64,000 nucleotides of DNA. It comes from Nemertoderma westbladi. Taxonomy: Eukaryota; Xenacoelomorpha; Nemertodermatida; Nemertodermatidae. Location: assembly GCA_032718475.1 (NCBI GenBank), contig JAUCBJ010003330.1:1-64000 (forward strand), given 5' to 3'. The position numbers and the translations under genes were made by a program. The notes under the pieces were generated by a model. That model was not told the origin of the DNA, ran no database searches, and was given only the letters and a program-made list of their open reading frames with translations. Below are positions 53,866 to 64,000 of the stretch, piece by piece; within the stretch, counting starts at the first letter, position 1, and each line of letters begins with the position of its first letter.

Positions 53866-56171
53866 ATGTGGCGAGTGGGGGGGGGGGGGGCTACAGGGGC
53901 CCCACAACAGCGAGTTAGCGGCGAAAGGGGGGGGGCAGAGAGTGACCCACAGCCGTCAGCGGATAATGCGCGGGCCAAAATAGGTAAACCGCAACAACCG
54001 GTGACGGAAAGTAATAGGGGGATTGCGAGTATCCCCAGCGGCGTGCGACCGAGCAGAAAGAGACAGGTTGACGTCGTAAGAGGGCGGACGAAGCGTCGAG
54101 CCCGATCAGAAGAGGGAAGAAGAACAGTGGGGTTTAACCGGGAGGTCGACGAGAGATCTCACGAGCGGGAATACTCCACTGAAAGGAGAAGAAGAGAAGA
54201 CAGTAGTAGAGATATCGCCGCGAACGATAGAAGAGCGAGGACGGATAGCGAGCCGTCGGTAGTTGAGATGAGGACGGAGAGTCAGTGGGGTCGGACTCCG
54301 GGAGATTGCCGTCGCCCCGGAGAGATGCGACCCGGCGAGGCGCACTACGCGCCGATGGAGGGGTACGCGATGTACCGGTACGAAGACGAGAACAGTAGAG
54401 GGGGGGGTCGAAGAGAAACTTTCAGACGGAATACACCTATCGATCGAGAATACGGTAGCCGCGGGGAGGATTATTCGAGAAGAATAAACTTCGATCCCGA
54501 ACAACACATGCAGACTGTAGGACATACTGTAGGCCTTACTGCACATACCATAGGCCATACTGAGAGAGGCAATGTAGGCGATAGGATAGCGTGGACAACG
54601 GGATTAAACCCGGAAGTCGCGGAGTACATACCGGCGGGTAGGCCAGAAGCTGATAAGCCTATACCGGTACCAGTACAGCAGTATGACTACAGCATGCAGG
54701 GACATAACATATACCCAGGGGAGGGGGGAATTATTGCGGATAGGTGCATGGGCCCCAACATATTAACATCAACCCCAGTACCAAACATACCGGTGGGGGG
54801 GGGGGACAGGGTGACATTCCCCCATCACAATATCAACAATATATCCCGATAGGAGCAAGAACAACGAGACCCTTGGATGAGAATAGGTCGTGTGACACAG
54901 AAATATGGAGGGGGCCGCTACCCCCGATGACATACCCAAGTCAGAGAAGATCGAGAAATAGGACGGACGAACCGCACCAGACAGGAGAAACTATACAGCA
55001 CCCGTCGAATCCATTGGAAGCGCAGGCGATGGGGATGGACACGTTGATCGATGCGTTGAAAACGAGGATCGAGCTACCACCCGTGGAACCATTCAAATTC
55101 GATGGGAGCAGGCCGGAAGAATATCTACAGTTTCGGCGCATGTATAGTAACGAAATACTAACAAAAAACTTGACGCAGGCAGAGTGCCTATAGTATCTGC
55201 AAGTGTACACGGGAGGCCCAGCATACGATATCGTGAGGCAATATCAAGGAATAGAGGGCGGCTTCACGACAGCATGGCGGGCACTGGATAGGGAATACGG
55301 GCACCCGGCCAAGATCATCAGGCAGACGCTGAGAGGCATAACATCGGGTGGCCTACAGGATAATCCCGTTAGCATTAAGACGTTCGCTAACAAAGTCGAA
55401 AAGGCGCTAATCGTGCTGAAGACGCTAGACGCGCCGTACGAGCTCAATGCGTCCAACAACATCACCACGATAGCGCAGGCACTACCAAACTGGCTGCGCA
55501 ACAAGTGGAGGAAAATCGCCTTCTCCACTCGAGATAAGAAGGGTGCGGAACCGGGTTTAGAAGAAATGTCAAACTTCTTAAACTACGAGGCTGAACTAAT
55601 AACTGACCCAGTCTATAGCGAAGACAGCCTGGGAAAGGGACCGAAGACAGACTACCATAGACCGAAACCAGAGCACAACACATCAAATGCATTACCGAGA
55701 CTCAGGCAATCATTGCCATATGCAGCGACGCAGGGGACTGCAAGTCCACAGCTAGCCGAGGATAAGACAACACCATGGAACGGACAGGGAAACAATAACA
55801 ACACGAATAAACATAACCCCAGTACGTCCAGTAGGCTAAATCCAAACAATAAGAATAGTAGGGACTTTGGTACAAACGCAACTGCGATACGCAATGCACT
55901 GTATAAAGATGGCTACGACCCAAAGAGCAAATGCCAGCTACACGCAAATGCGCTTCATCAAACCATGAACTGCAGGTACTGGCAGGCGCTACCTAGGCAA
56001 GATCAGATAGATTATGCGTTCAGCAATAAAATCTGCTCGCGATGTGTAATAAGTGGACATAGAGCAAGGGAGTGCAAGGAGAAGCCAATAAAATTTGGTC
56101 AGAGGAGAGGCCAAACGATGGTGACGAGCACAGTAGGGGCGAAGAGAGAGGAACGGTGTTACTTGGAGTAG
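53866..56171 (+). pseudogene. gag: BEL/Pao gag of element 2 (frameshifts at G runs, one stop)
   Basis: Arg/Glu-rich N-terminal region (53866 to about 54790), a frame change at a run of 11 G, then the capsid-like region (PVEPFKFDGSRPEEYLQFRR). After a single TAG at 55191 come YLQVYTGGPAYDIVRQYQGI and the knuckle CSRCVISGHRAREC. The first frame may begin earlier, at 53690, with another change at the 14-G run near 53880. The gag end overlaps pol by 100 bp in a different frame (56072-56171), as if pol were expressed by frameshifting. Confidence 0.82.
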
Positions 56172-59100
56172 TACCAGTGCGAGTGATCGGGGAAGGCAAT
56201 CGATCAGTAACAACACTAATGCTGGTTGATAGTGGAGCTGCCTTCACATTAGTCGAGGAATGGGTGGCCGAGGAGATAGGATTGAGAACAAGGCCAAGCA
56301 GAATGGTGGTAACAACCATCTCTAGCAAAGATGAGATCCTGGAGATGAGAACAGGACGGTGCGCAATTGCAGCAGTGGCACCAGGATGCGACTATGGGGC
56401 AACCATCGACCCCATCCAAGTGATAGAGTCAATTAATATTAATGCCAGGCGACCAACCAACATCGAGGTCGAGCAGTATAAATTCTTGGACGACATTGAC
56501 TTCTCAATCCCAGACGTGGACGTTAGGAAGGTGTCCATCATAGTAGGCATGGACTGCCCAACGGCCCACGAAAGAATGCAAACGGTCTTCGGCGAAGACA
56601 AGCAGAGTGACCCGGTGGCCATATTAACACCATTCAGGTGGACGCTGAGTGGTCCAATTAAGAGCAAGATACCATTTAGGATGTCGGAGACATCAGGATG
56701 CATGTTCGCGGGAACAATGCAGGAAATGGGTGACGAGGGAGCAGAGGAGCAGCTTAAAAGACTGCTCAGACAGGATTTCGAGGGATTGAAAGAAAACGGG
56801 GTCGGGACCTCAGTAGAAGACAAGCAGGCTTTACAAAGCGTGGAGGAATCGATGACATGCAATGAGGGGCGGTATACTATAGGAATGGTATGGAAACTAC
56901 CGAAGATACCGCTGCCCGACAATAGGGGGATGGTACTCACGAGACTCCGCAAGCTGAAACAAACACTAAAACGGAGCCCCGAGAAGAATGAGTACATCCA
57001 CAGAACAATTAAGAAGTACGTCGAGAAAGGATGGGCCGTGGAGTTACCGGTCGATGAGCCGAACACGGACAGGACATATTACCTGCCACTACACGTGGCT
57101 TTAGATCCAAAGAAAGGTAAACTACGGATGGTAGTCGACGCATCGGCAAAGACCGACGGAAAGTGCTTAAAAGACTACCTGTTAGAAGGCCCAAACATAT
57201 ACAATTCGGGCATAGAGGTGTTACTTAGATTTAGAAATGGGAAACACGCCTTCACGTGTGACATAGAAGGCATGTTCAACCAAGTCCGTGTAACGGAAGA
57301 AGATAGCGACAGTCAACGCTTCTTATGGTATAACGGCGAGGAATAACCGTCGATAATACCGGCATATAAGATGGTAGTACAGAACATGGGGGCCAAGTCG
57401 TCTTCATTTACGACGACTATGGCAGTGAGAGACACAGTAAAGGGGAAGGAAGATAGATACAGCAGTAGGGCCGTCGATATTATTCGACGCGGCTTCTACG
57501 TAGACGACGGAATGGAGTCTGGAAATACGGTTAAGGAGATACTGGATACAGGGCGCGAGGTTCGCGACATCCTAAAAGGATCCGGCTTTAACCTGACCAA
57601 ATTCCAATCCAGTTCGGAAGAATTTATCAAGGCGATAGAGGACAAGAGGCCAGAATCGACCATGGATAATCCCACAACAGCCAAAGGGCAGGACATGGCG
57701 ATTAAGAGAACAGAATCTCAACAGAAGGCATTGGGAATCGTGTGGGATAGAGAGACAGACGAACTGAAGTATCAGCTGAGCCAGGAGGGCGCAGACATCC
57801 ACACGAAGAGGGGCTATGTATCGTATATAGCAAGGATATACGATCCCCTAGGCCTAGCATCCCCATTATTAGTCACGGGGAAACAGATACTCAAGAGAGT
57901 ATACAAACTGAAGGATGAGTGGGACGTAGAGGTACCAGAGGAAATCAAGAAACAGTGGAGCAAGTGGACAGGAGACTTGGAGAAGATGGGAACATACAAC
58001 ATGCCACGGGTGTATTTCCCGGATGGGAACATGACGAATCTGGACCTACACATGTTCTCCGACGCGTCGTTGGAAGCGTACGGAGCGGCACTCTACTTAG
58101 TACAACGAGAGGGGGCTCATAAGCCAAGATTAGCCTTTAGCAAAGCAAAGTCAACGCCACCAGATACAGCATCAGTTCCTAAGTTAGAATTGACAGCCGC
58201 GAGACTAGGAGTAAGAGCCACAGCCTACCTAGTGGATACTATTCCCAACATAGTGGAGACACACTACTGGACGGACTCCATGGTAGTGCTTGGTTGGCTA
58301 CACAACGAAAGGACGAGATACCCGATATTCGTCGCGAATAGAGTGGACGAAATAAGGGCGAGTACAGAACTGGAAAGGTGGCACTACTGCCCAACAGACG
58401 ATAACCCAGCGGACTTGTTGTCGAGGGGCGTGGTACGCCACACTTTCTTGAAGAAGGAAGTATTGTGGCAACATGGGCCACAATTTCTGAGTGATAAGGA
58501 AGCCTGGCCGCCGATGAGAAAGGTGGACCCGGGCTCGGAAGTAGTATCAGAAGGAGAAGAGGGAGATTCAGAGGGAGAAGAGATATACTCCCAGATGGTG
58601 AGGGAGATTAGGGACGTGCAACCAGGACGGGAACTGTGCAATAACCCGACGGATAAACTCCTCAGCTACAGTTCTAGTTGGTATAAGACCAAGAAACTAG
58701 TGGCGTACTGGAGAGCCTTCGGGAATTTCCTTGCGGGAGTTGGCAAGGACAAGAAGATCAGGACAACCATAGATCTGGAAGGAGCGGCCAAGGCAGTGAT
58801 CCGCTATGAACAACGGAAGAACTATGGCGACGAGGTGGAACGCGTCGGTAACCAACAGCACCTCCGACGGGACAGCGAGCTGATTACGCTGTCGCCACAA
58901 CTCAATGACGACGGGATTCTAGTAATGAATTCTAGGGTGGGATACAACAACAGCATAGTCGTACCACCGAAACCCATCATCATTCCCACAGGATCGCCAA
59001 TAGTCCACCAGATTATCTGGGACTCCCACAAATCGATATTGCATGGGGGCACCAACCGAACCCTCACAGAAATAAGGAGGACCTATTGGGTCAAACAATT

Positions 59101-60136
59101 GAGGAAGAAGGTAAAAGCGGTAGTGGGGCAGTGTCAGACCTGCCGACGAGCGAAGAAGGAGCGAGCCATACAAGAGATGGCGCCACTACCAGCAAGTAGA
59201 GTAAGACAGCACGACCCGCCATTTACGCATTGCGGTGTGGACATGTTCGGGCCGATAAAGATCAAAGTGATGCGACACACGGAGAAACACTACGGCATTA
59301 TCTTCGTATGCAACAATACGCGGGCGGTAGGGATAGAACTCGCCCAAGATGCAACCGCATCAGCGTTCATTAACGCCTTAGAAAGGTTTAGGGACCGCAA
59401 AGGTGGGACGATCGCAGTGATATACAGCGACAACGGCACCAAATTTGTGGGCGCAGAGAGTGAGATGGCAGAGGCCTTGGACATCTTGGAGGGAGAAGAA
59501 GTCAGGGCAGCCATGAGGCGACGACAAGTAAAGTGGGAGAGAAGGACGCCGTATGCACCACATACACTAGGGTGCGTCGAGAGACTGGTGGGCAGTTCAA
59601 AGCGTCTAATGACGAAGCTAATGAACACCCACATGGTCACTGAGGACGTCTTACGGACAGTACTTGCGAAGTGCGGGGGGATCATTAATAGCAGACCGCT
59701 ATATCCGGAGAATGATGACCCTGAGTCATTAGACGTGCTGACGCCTAGCCATTTCCTGATGGAAAGGCCAGCGACCATCGATATGCGGGGTGTAGACCCA
59801 GATGACATACACTCCCGCCAAAGTTGGAAAGTCGCTAAAGCAATAAGCGCAGAGTATTGGAGGAGGTGGGTCGAGGAATACCTACCCACACTCCATAAAC
59901 GAAGCAAGTGGAGGAAGTCAAACAGGGAGTTAAGAGAGGGAGATCTCGTAATCGTTACGGATGATACTATCATCAACAACCAATGGCAGTTGGCGAGAGT
60001 TGTAGGCACCTACTCCGACGAGGACGGAAGAGTCCGATCGGTAGAAGTGCGGATAGGTGGAAAGATATGTGCGAAGGACAGAAAAACCTACAGGAGAGCT
60101 GTAGGCAAATGCTGTCTGTTAGAAGGGGCACCTTAG
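56072..60136 (+). pseudogene. pol: BEL/Pao pol of element 2: protease, RT, RNase H, integrase (one stop)
   Basis: One frame with a single TAA at 57344. Domains in order: retropepsin (MLVDSGAAFTLVEEWV); pre-RT linker; RT with YLPLHVALDPKKGKLRMVVDA, TCDIEGMFNQVRV and the active-site YVDDGMESG; RNase H with MFSDASLEAYGAALY, PKLELTAARLG, YWTDSMVVLGW and DDNPADLLSRG. Integrase follows with HGGTNRTLTEIRR, CQTCRRAK, GVDMFGPIK, VIYSDNGTKFVGAE and LGCVERLVGSSKR. A complete DUF5641 domain ends at EGAP. Apart from the stop it looks intact. Confidence 0.9.
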
Positions 60137-60244
60137 TAGAGTTAAAGAAAAGTTTAGTCGTCCAAGTTTTGGACTGAGGGGGGTGGGATTGAGGGCGAGA
60201 AGCCCTTCCCACAAACAAAATAAAAAAAAAATAAAATAAAATAA
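60137..60244. other. 3' flank of BEL 2 pol
   Basis: GGACTGAGGGGGGTGGGA at about 60171 resembles a polypurine tract. An A-rich stretch follows. Confidence 0.4.
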
Positions 60245-60895
60245 TAGTACATGGTAGGTACGCAGTTAGTACGAGAGAGTTAGTTAGAAGGTACATAGTA
60301 CCTAGTTAGTTAGTTAGTTAGAAGGTACGTAGTACCTAGTTAGTTAGAGAGTTAGAGGGTACGTAGTACCGCTAGTTAGTTAGAGTTAGAGGGTACGTAA
60401 GTACCTAGTTAGTTAGAGAGTTAGAGGGTACATAGTACTGCTAGTTAGTTAGAGTTAGAGGGTACGTAAGTACCGCTAGTTAGTTAGAGAGTTAGAAGGT
60501 ACGTAGTACCGATAGTTAGTTAGAGAGTTAGAGGGTACGTAGTACCGATAGTTAGTTAGAGAGTTAGAAGGTACGTAGTACCGATAGTTAGTTAGAGAGT
60601 TAGAGGGTACGTAGTACCGATAGTTAGTTAGAGAGTTAGAAGGTACGTAGTACCGATAGTTAGTTAGAGAGTTAGAGGGTATGTAAGTACCGATAATTAG
60701 TTAGAGAGTTAGAGGGTACGTAGTACCCTCTAACTAGTTAGAGAGTTAGAGGGTACGTAAGTACCGCTAGTTAGTTAGAGAGTTAGAGGGTATGTAAGTA
60801 CCGCTAGTTAGTTAGAGAGTTAGAGGGTACGTAAGTACCGTTAGTTAGTTAGAATTAGAGTTAGAGGGTACATAGTACCGTTAGTTAGAAGAGAG
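60245..60895. repeat. Satellite array, 36-bp unit with palindrome GGTACGTAGTACC
   Basis: About 18 units of roughly GTTAGTTAGAGAGTTAGA plus AGGTACGTAGTACCGATA, with variation in the GTTAG count and in the central palindrome. It sits between BEL 2 pol and the exonuclease-like ORF. Confidence 0.88.
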
Positions 60896-61376
60896 AGAGT
60901 AAGAGGTAAAAAGGGGATATAGATATATATATTAGTTAGCAGTTAGTAGAGAGAGGGGGGCATATGAGTACAGCTGGGTAAATCGTGTGGCCACACGACG
61001 CATACTGCTGTACTGCATAGGCCCACAGAGTAGGCCAGAATGTGGATTAGAGAATAGAATAATCCATAGGCAATAGTAAGTAGTAGGACAGTAGAATCAA
61101 AATTAAATAGATGAATAAATAGAATAGGGCTGAAAGTTACAAATAATGGCAACACAAGGAAAGTTATTCTAGAAAATAATAAAAGTAACGGACAGAAATT
61201 GTAAATTATGCCCATTTACTAGCTTCAAAATTAATTAGTAGTAATTTAGGTTAAAAGGCGCAGTTAAGTAAGAAATAGGCCATTATCGAACCGTACAGAA
61301 CATCCTAGATACATCACTCATCTGTATTGCGCCTTGGTAAGGCACCACCCTGCAGGTGAGCGAGTGAGTGTTCGGA
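60896..61376. other. Non-coding leader before the exonuclease-like ORF
   Basis: AT-rich until about 61330, then GC-rich. Two donor-like sites (TTG|GTAAGG near 61336 and CTGCAG|GTGAGC near 61353) precede the ATG, but their use is unknown. Confidence 0.4.
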
Positions 61377-62710
61377 ATGGCGAGCAAGTTGATCAGGAAG
61401 AGAAAGGCGGAGTCAGGAGGAAAGGAGATACTGGTGGATTTCACCGAGAGGCATCCGGAAGAGAAGACGTGAGCATACTACGAGAGGTTGGAAAGGGGTC
61501 ACGCGGCACGAGCGCTGCAGGATCACTTCAGGGAGATGCACGAACAGCGGCTGGTCGGGACCTACGGGACGCCGTCGCTGGACAACGCGATCTTCCAACA
61601 CTTCCACTACGTGGTGAAAGGGGACGAGGCGAAGTTCAGGATTCCGAAGTACCCGAGGGAATCACCGAGGAAGGACTGGAAGAGATTCATAGAGTCCGTC
61701 AACAGAGGAGGATATATGATCCTAGACGACGAGGGAACCGTGGAAGACGAGGCGGGTTCGAGACGAGGATCGGCGGGGTCGGCCAGGACCATACTCCTAC
61801 ATTTGGCCGCGCCAAATGGGGACATCTTCTTATTCGATCTAGGAATGTATGGGAAGAAGGACGGGCCGAAATTAAACCGGTTACCGAAAGCGGTACAAGT
61901 CTTAGTAAGAGAGAAGTCGACGACGAAAGTGGGATCGGCGATTCGCGAGGACGCGGAGAGGATCATCGGTCCGGACGCCACCAACCTCCTGGATATGCAG
62001 AAAGTCTTTATGGCTATGACGGCACCGGATGGGTTGGGGGTAGTCGAAAACACAGGCCAATGCGGGGCGGTGGCAATGGGCCAATTATTGGGGCTCGTAT
62101 GCCACAAACCGATGGACTGGGGGAAGTTTAGGGAAGAATACGGAGCAGAACTAGCGAACTCGCTAAAGTGGGGAGCGAGACCGGGAAAGCAGGAGGTATA
62201 TCAATTCCGCAGGGGAGCGATAAAGGTATATATCAGAAGCGATATATCCTGCAGGAGGACTGGATGATGATAAGTTTGCTTAACTTATTCATGACCGTGG
62301 TTATCGAGAGGGAACCAGGGGCATTTCTGTTATCGGGATCACCCCTAAGCTACAGGAGAGCCTTTAAGACGGCCTTTGACGGTCTGGTAGACCACCCGGG
62401 GCTGAAGGGCGAGTCGGTGTACTACAACAGCCGGCATCTGGTAGACAGGGAGACAGATACACCGTATCAGAGATGGGAGCAGCTAGAGACGGATAGATGA
62501 GAAGCAAAGCGACTGGAAGAAGTCGCTAGACGGGAGAGGATAGAAGCAGAGGAGAGGGAAGAGGAGGCCAGGACACAGAGTTACGGCTTCGAGGAACAGG
62601 CAGGCCTAGACGAACTTCATTGGACTTCATCAGGGAGTTTGGGGGAGTCTCTACGGCGAGAACTGGGATGGACGGTGGGATCGCCGAAACAGTCGACGTC
62701 GGGGTTGTAA
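61377..62710 (+). pseudogene. RNase D/WRN-type 3'-5' exonuclease-like domain plus coiled coil (broken ORF)
   Basis: From ATG 61377 the frame is open except for a TGA at 61470. It shows a DEDD exonuclease pattern. Exo I is in YMILDDEGT (D-x-E), then strand TILLHLAAPNGDIFLFDLG, and Exo II is in KVGSAIREDAERI. A LLDMQKVFMAM helix and SLKWGARPGKQEVYQ follow. After a shift near 62235, YILQEDWMMISLLNLF supplies a Y...D Exo III. The shifted frame continues past a TGA at 62498 into a Glu/Arg-rich helix (KRLEEVARRERIEAEERE), ending at a TAA at 62708 directly in frame with the zinc-knuckle ORF. So 61377-63925 was probably one protein of about 850 residues. The domain call is by eye. Confidence 0.6.
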
Positions 62711-62713
62711 TCG

Positions 62714-63925
62714 ATGCCCATACCAGCGGGCGCCGAGGGCGACCAACCGCCAAGGAAGTTAAGGGAGCTAGAGGGATGGAGAGCTACGGGCGAGAGCCAA
62801 GGCGGGAAGGGACACAGTGGATCCATCGGGATACCGGGGTTGGAGACACTGCCAGAAGAGGAGGACGACGACGACGAGTTCGGAGAGATGCCGCCCATCG
62901 AGAGGATAGGCCACTCGGACACGGACTGGGTTGGCGGAAGGGTGGTGACGGCCAGTGGGGCGAGGGCCTTCTGGAACAGATCCGGCAAGCGGACCTGGGT
63001 GCACGAGGAGCCGGCGATGGATTTCGCGGGGAGCACTATCAGGTTGGGCGAGCAACCGGGGACGGCACCACGGATAGTATTCGGGGAGACGATGCCCGAG
63101 AGGGGCGGAGAGATCGACGTAGATAGAGAGCCCAACGTAGAGAAGTTCGCCTACCAGCGACTCCACAGACCGTGGAGATCGCTTGGGACGAAAGACGAGG
63201 TGGGACGGGAGACATTGGTACTCGGCTGCGACTACTGTGGGAGACAGACCCATCGGGAAAGGAGCTGCCTATACCGGTTCCAGAAGGGAACCTTCTGTCT
63301 CTACTGCCGAGAACCAAGCCACAGGATGGGGGCGTGTCCACGGTTGCATAACCGATGTCCAAAGTGCCACTTTTGGGGACACTACGGATGCGAGTGCGAC
63401 TGGATGAACGACGAGGAGAAGTTTACAAGATTCGAGGAGTGGGCCGACGTCGGGGCCATGACGCGCCAGCGCATGAAGGCCCAGGAGTTCAAGTGGGGTT
63501 TCTTCCTTATCAATCAGGAGACTCACATGGAGATCATAAAGCGGAGGCTACCGTTTACCTACCAAGAGGTAGCAACGGCGGCGTCGTACGCCGGAGTGAT
63601 GAACACGCAAAGATATTTGGACAGGTGGACGCCAGAGAACCGAAGGGAGTTTAGGGATTTCTTGGCGGAGCACGTACCACAAGCAATGAAAATGATCCTA
63701 TGGGACGCCACCAGAGGGAGACAACCGGGCCACTCTGAGGGGCCACTGGCGAAGCGATATCGGGCACTAATAACACCAGCGCCCAAGGAGCCAACGACCG
63801 GGATCAGCATGGAGGTGGCGGCGAAGGTCCGAAAGCAGAAAGCGGATCCCAGAGGAACGGTGGTAACCAAGAAACGACCCAGGGAAGAGGACGCCAGGGG
63901 GGACTATCCCCAGAGGAACAGATAG
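62714..63925 (+). CDS. Zinc-knuckle C-terminal half of the exonuclease-like ORF
   Basis: About 403 codons open, same frame as the piece upstream of the TAA at 62708. An acidic linker (LPEEEDDDDEFGEMPP) leads to a region with a clear Cys/His cluster: CDYCGRQTHRERSC, FCLYCREPSHRMGACPRLHN, CPKCHFWGHYGCEC. Next come helices WADVGAMTRQRMKAQEFKWG and MNTQRYLDRWTPENRREF, then a basic tail KKRPREED. The cluster is related to that at 46.7 kb but not to the triple knuckle of BEL gag. Codon and base use match BEL 2. It may bind RNA or DNA. No membrane or signal segment is seen, so it is not an envelope protein. Confidence 0.65.
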   Translation: MPIPAGAEGDQPPRKLRELEGWRATGESQGGKGHSGSIGIPGLETLPEEEDDDDEFGEMPPIERIGHSDTDWVGGRVVTASGARAFWNRSGKRTWVHEEPAMDFAGSTIRLGEQPGTAPRIVFGETMPERGGEIDVDREPNVEKFAYQRLHRPWRSLGTKDEVGRETLVLGCDYCGRQTHRERSCLYRFQKGTFCLYCREPSHRMGACPRLHNRCPKCHFWGHYGCECDWMNDEEKFTRFEEWADVGAMTRQRMKAQEFKWGFFLINQETHMEIIKRRLPFTYQEVATAASYAGVMNTQRYLDRWTPENRREFRDFLAEHVPQAMKMILWDATRGRQPGHSEGPLAKRYRALITPAPKEPTTGISMEVAAKVRKQKADPRGTVVTKKRPREEDARGDYPQRNR

Positions 63926-64000
63926 GTTCCCAGAGCCGAGGGAGAGAGACTGAGACTTGGACGTGGTGCGCCTGGAAGGCGCCGCGTGAGACGTACGAAC

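Larger units (their letters stand above)
53690..60136 (+). mobile_element. BEL/Pao LTR retrotransposon 2, nearly complete gag-pol
   Basis: GC-rich coding sequence starts abruptly at about 53690 in AT-rich DNA, with no 5' LTR visible. The order is gag (DUF1759 region, zinc knuckle), protease, RT, RNase H, integrase and DUF5641. The breaks are few: frameshifts at G runs near 53880 and 54797, a TAG at 55191 and a TAA at 57344. All key catalytic residues are present. A mostly intact, relatively young copy lacking its 5' end. Confidence 0.9.

Noticed and set aside
59290-60009. 239-codon antisense frame over the integrase
   Set aside because: The sense strand encodes complete catalytic motifs in this region. 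The antisense peptide matches nothing and reflects GC-rich codon bias.
61377-63925. Envelope gene of an endogenous retrovirus-like element
   Set aside because: No signal peptide, no transmembrane segment and no fusion-protein features. The Cys/His cluster is of knuckle type.

Overview
This window looks like nuclear DNA of an invertebrate animal, probably marine. It is AT-rich, its genes are split by introns with canonical GT/AG borders, and much of the space between genes is transposon debris: non-LTR, BEL/Pao LTR, tRNA-like SINE and TTAA-flanked MITE copies. I cannot name the species.

Host genes. (1) 1-7.2 kb, + strand: the 3' end of a semaphorin-5 gene. Six exons encode a degenerate TSP1-like module, three TSP1 repeats, a transmembrane helix and a short cytoplasmic tail, with a stop at 7189-7191. 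(2) 11.5-17.3 kb, + strand: a low-complexity protein in at least three exons. Its last exon carries several blocks typical of the C-terminus of JHY, a protein of motile-cilium biogenesis. The reading frame then runs into a 3.6 kb array of 30-bp repeats encoding a GTGVGDKGGN-type decapeptide. (3) 20.8-21.4 kb, - strand: an intronless calbindin/calretinin-type EF-hand protein of 183 aa. (4) 23.7-24.0 kb, + strand: a 96-aa homologue of PIERCE1, an axonemal microtubule inner protein. Two of the four genes are therefore ciliary.

Mobile and repeat DNA. Introns and spacers hold RTE-like, CR1/L2-like and R2-type (restriction-like endonuclease) non-LTR fragments, several tRNA-like SINEs, satellites of 20, 26, 30 and 36 bp, a large inverted SINE-like pair, and three elements flanked by TTAA. 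A recurrent motif of about 50 bp occurs five times. A hammerhead-like fold is visible at 33.5 kb on the - strand.

34.4-50.1 kb: a retroelement tract. Two LTR-like direct repeats (34460-35568 and 47481-50102) enclose a BEL/Pao gag-pol that has lost reverse transcriptase and RNase H but keeps protease and integrase parts. After it come three small ORFs, the last with zinc knuckles. The right LTR is split by a 1.56 kb piggyBac-like MITE.

53.7-64.0 kb: a GC-richer, nearly complete BEL/Pao gag-pol broken by single stops and homopolymer slips. A 36-bp satellite follows, then a long broken reading frame (61377-63925). That frame encodes what I read as an RNase D/WRN-type 3'-5' exonuclease domain followed by zinc knuckles related to those in the first tract. 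This possible retroelement-borne exonuclease plus zinc-knuckle ORF is the most unusual item in the window.
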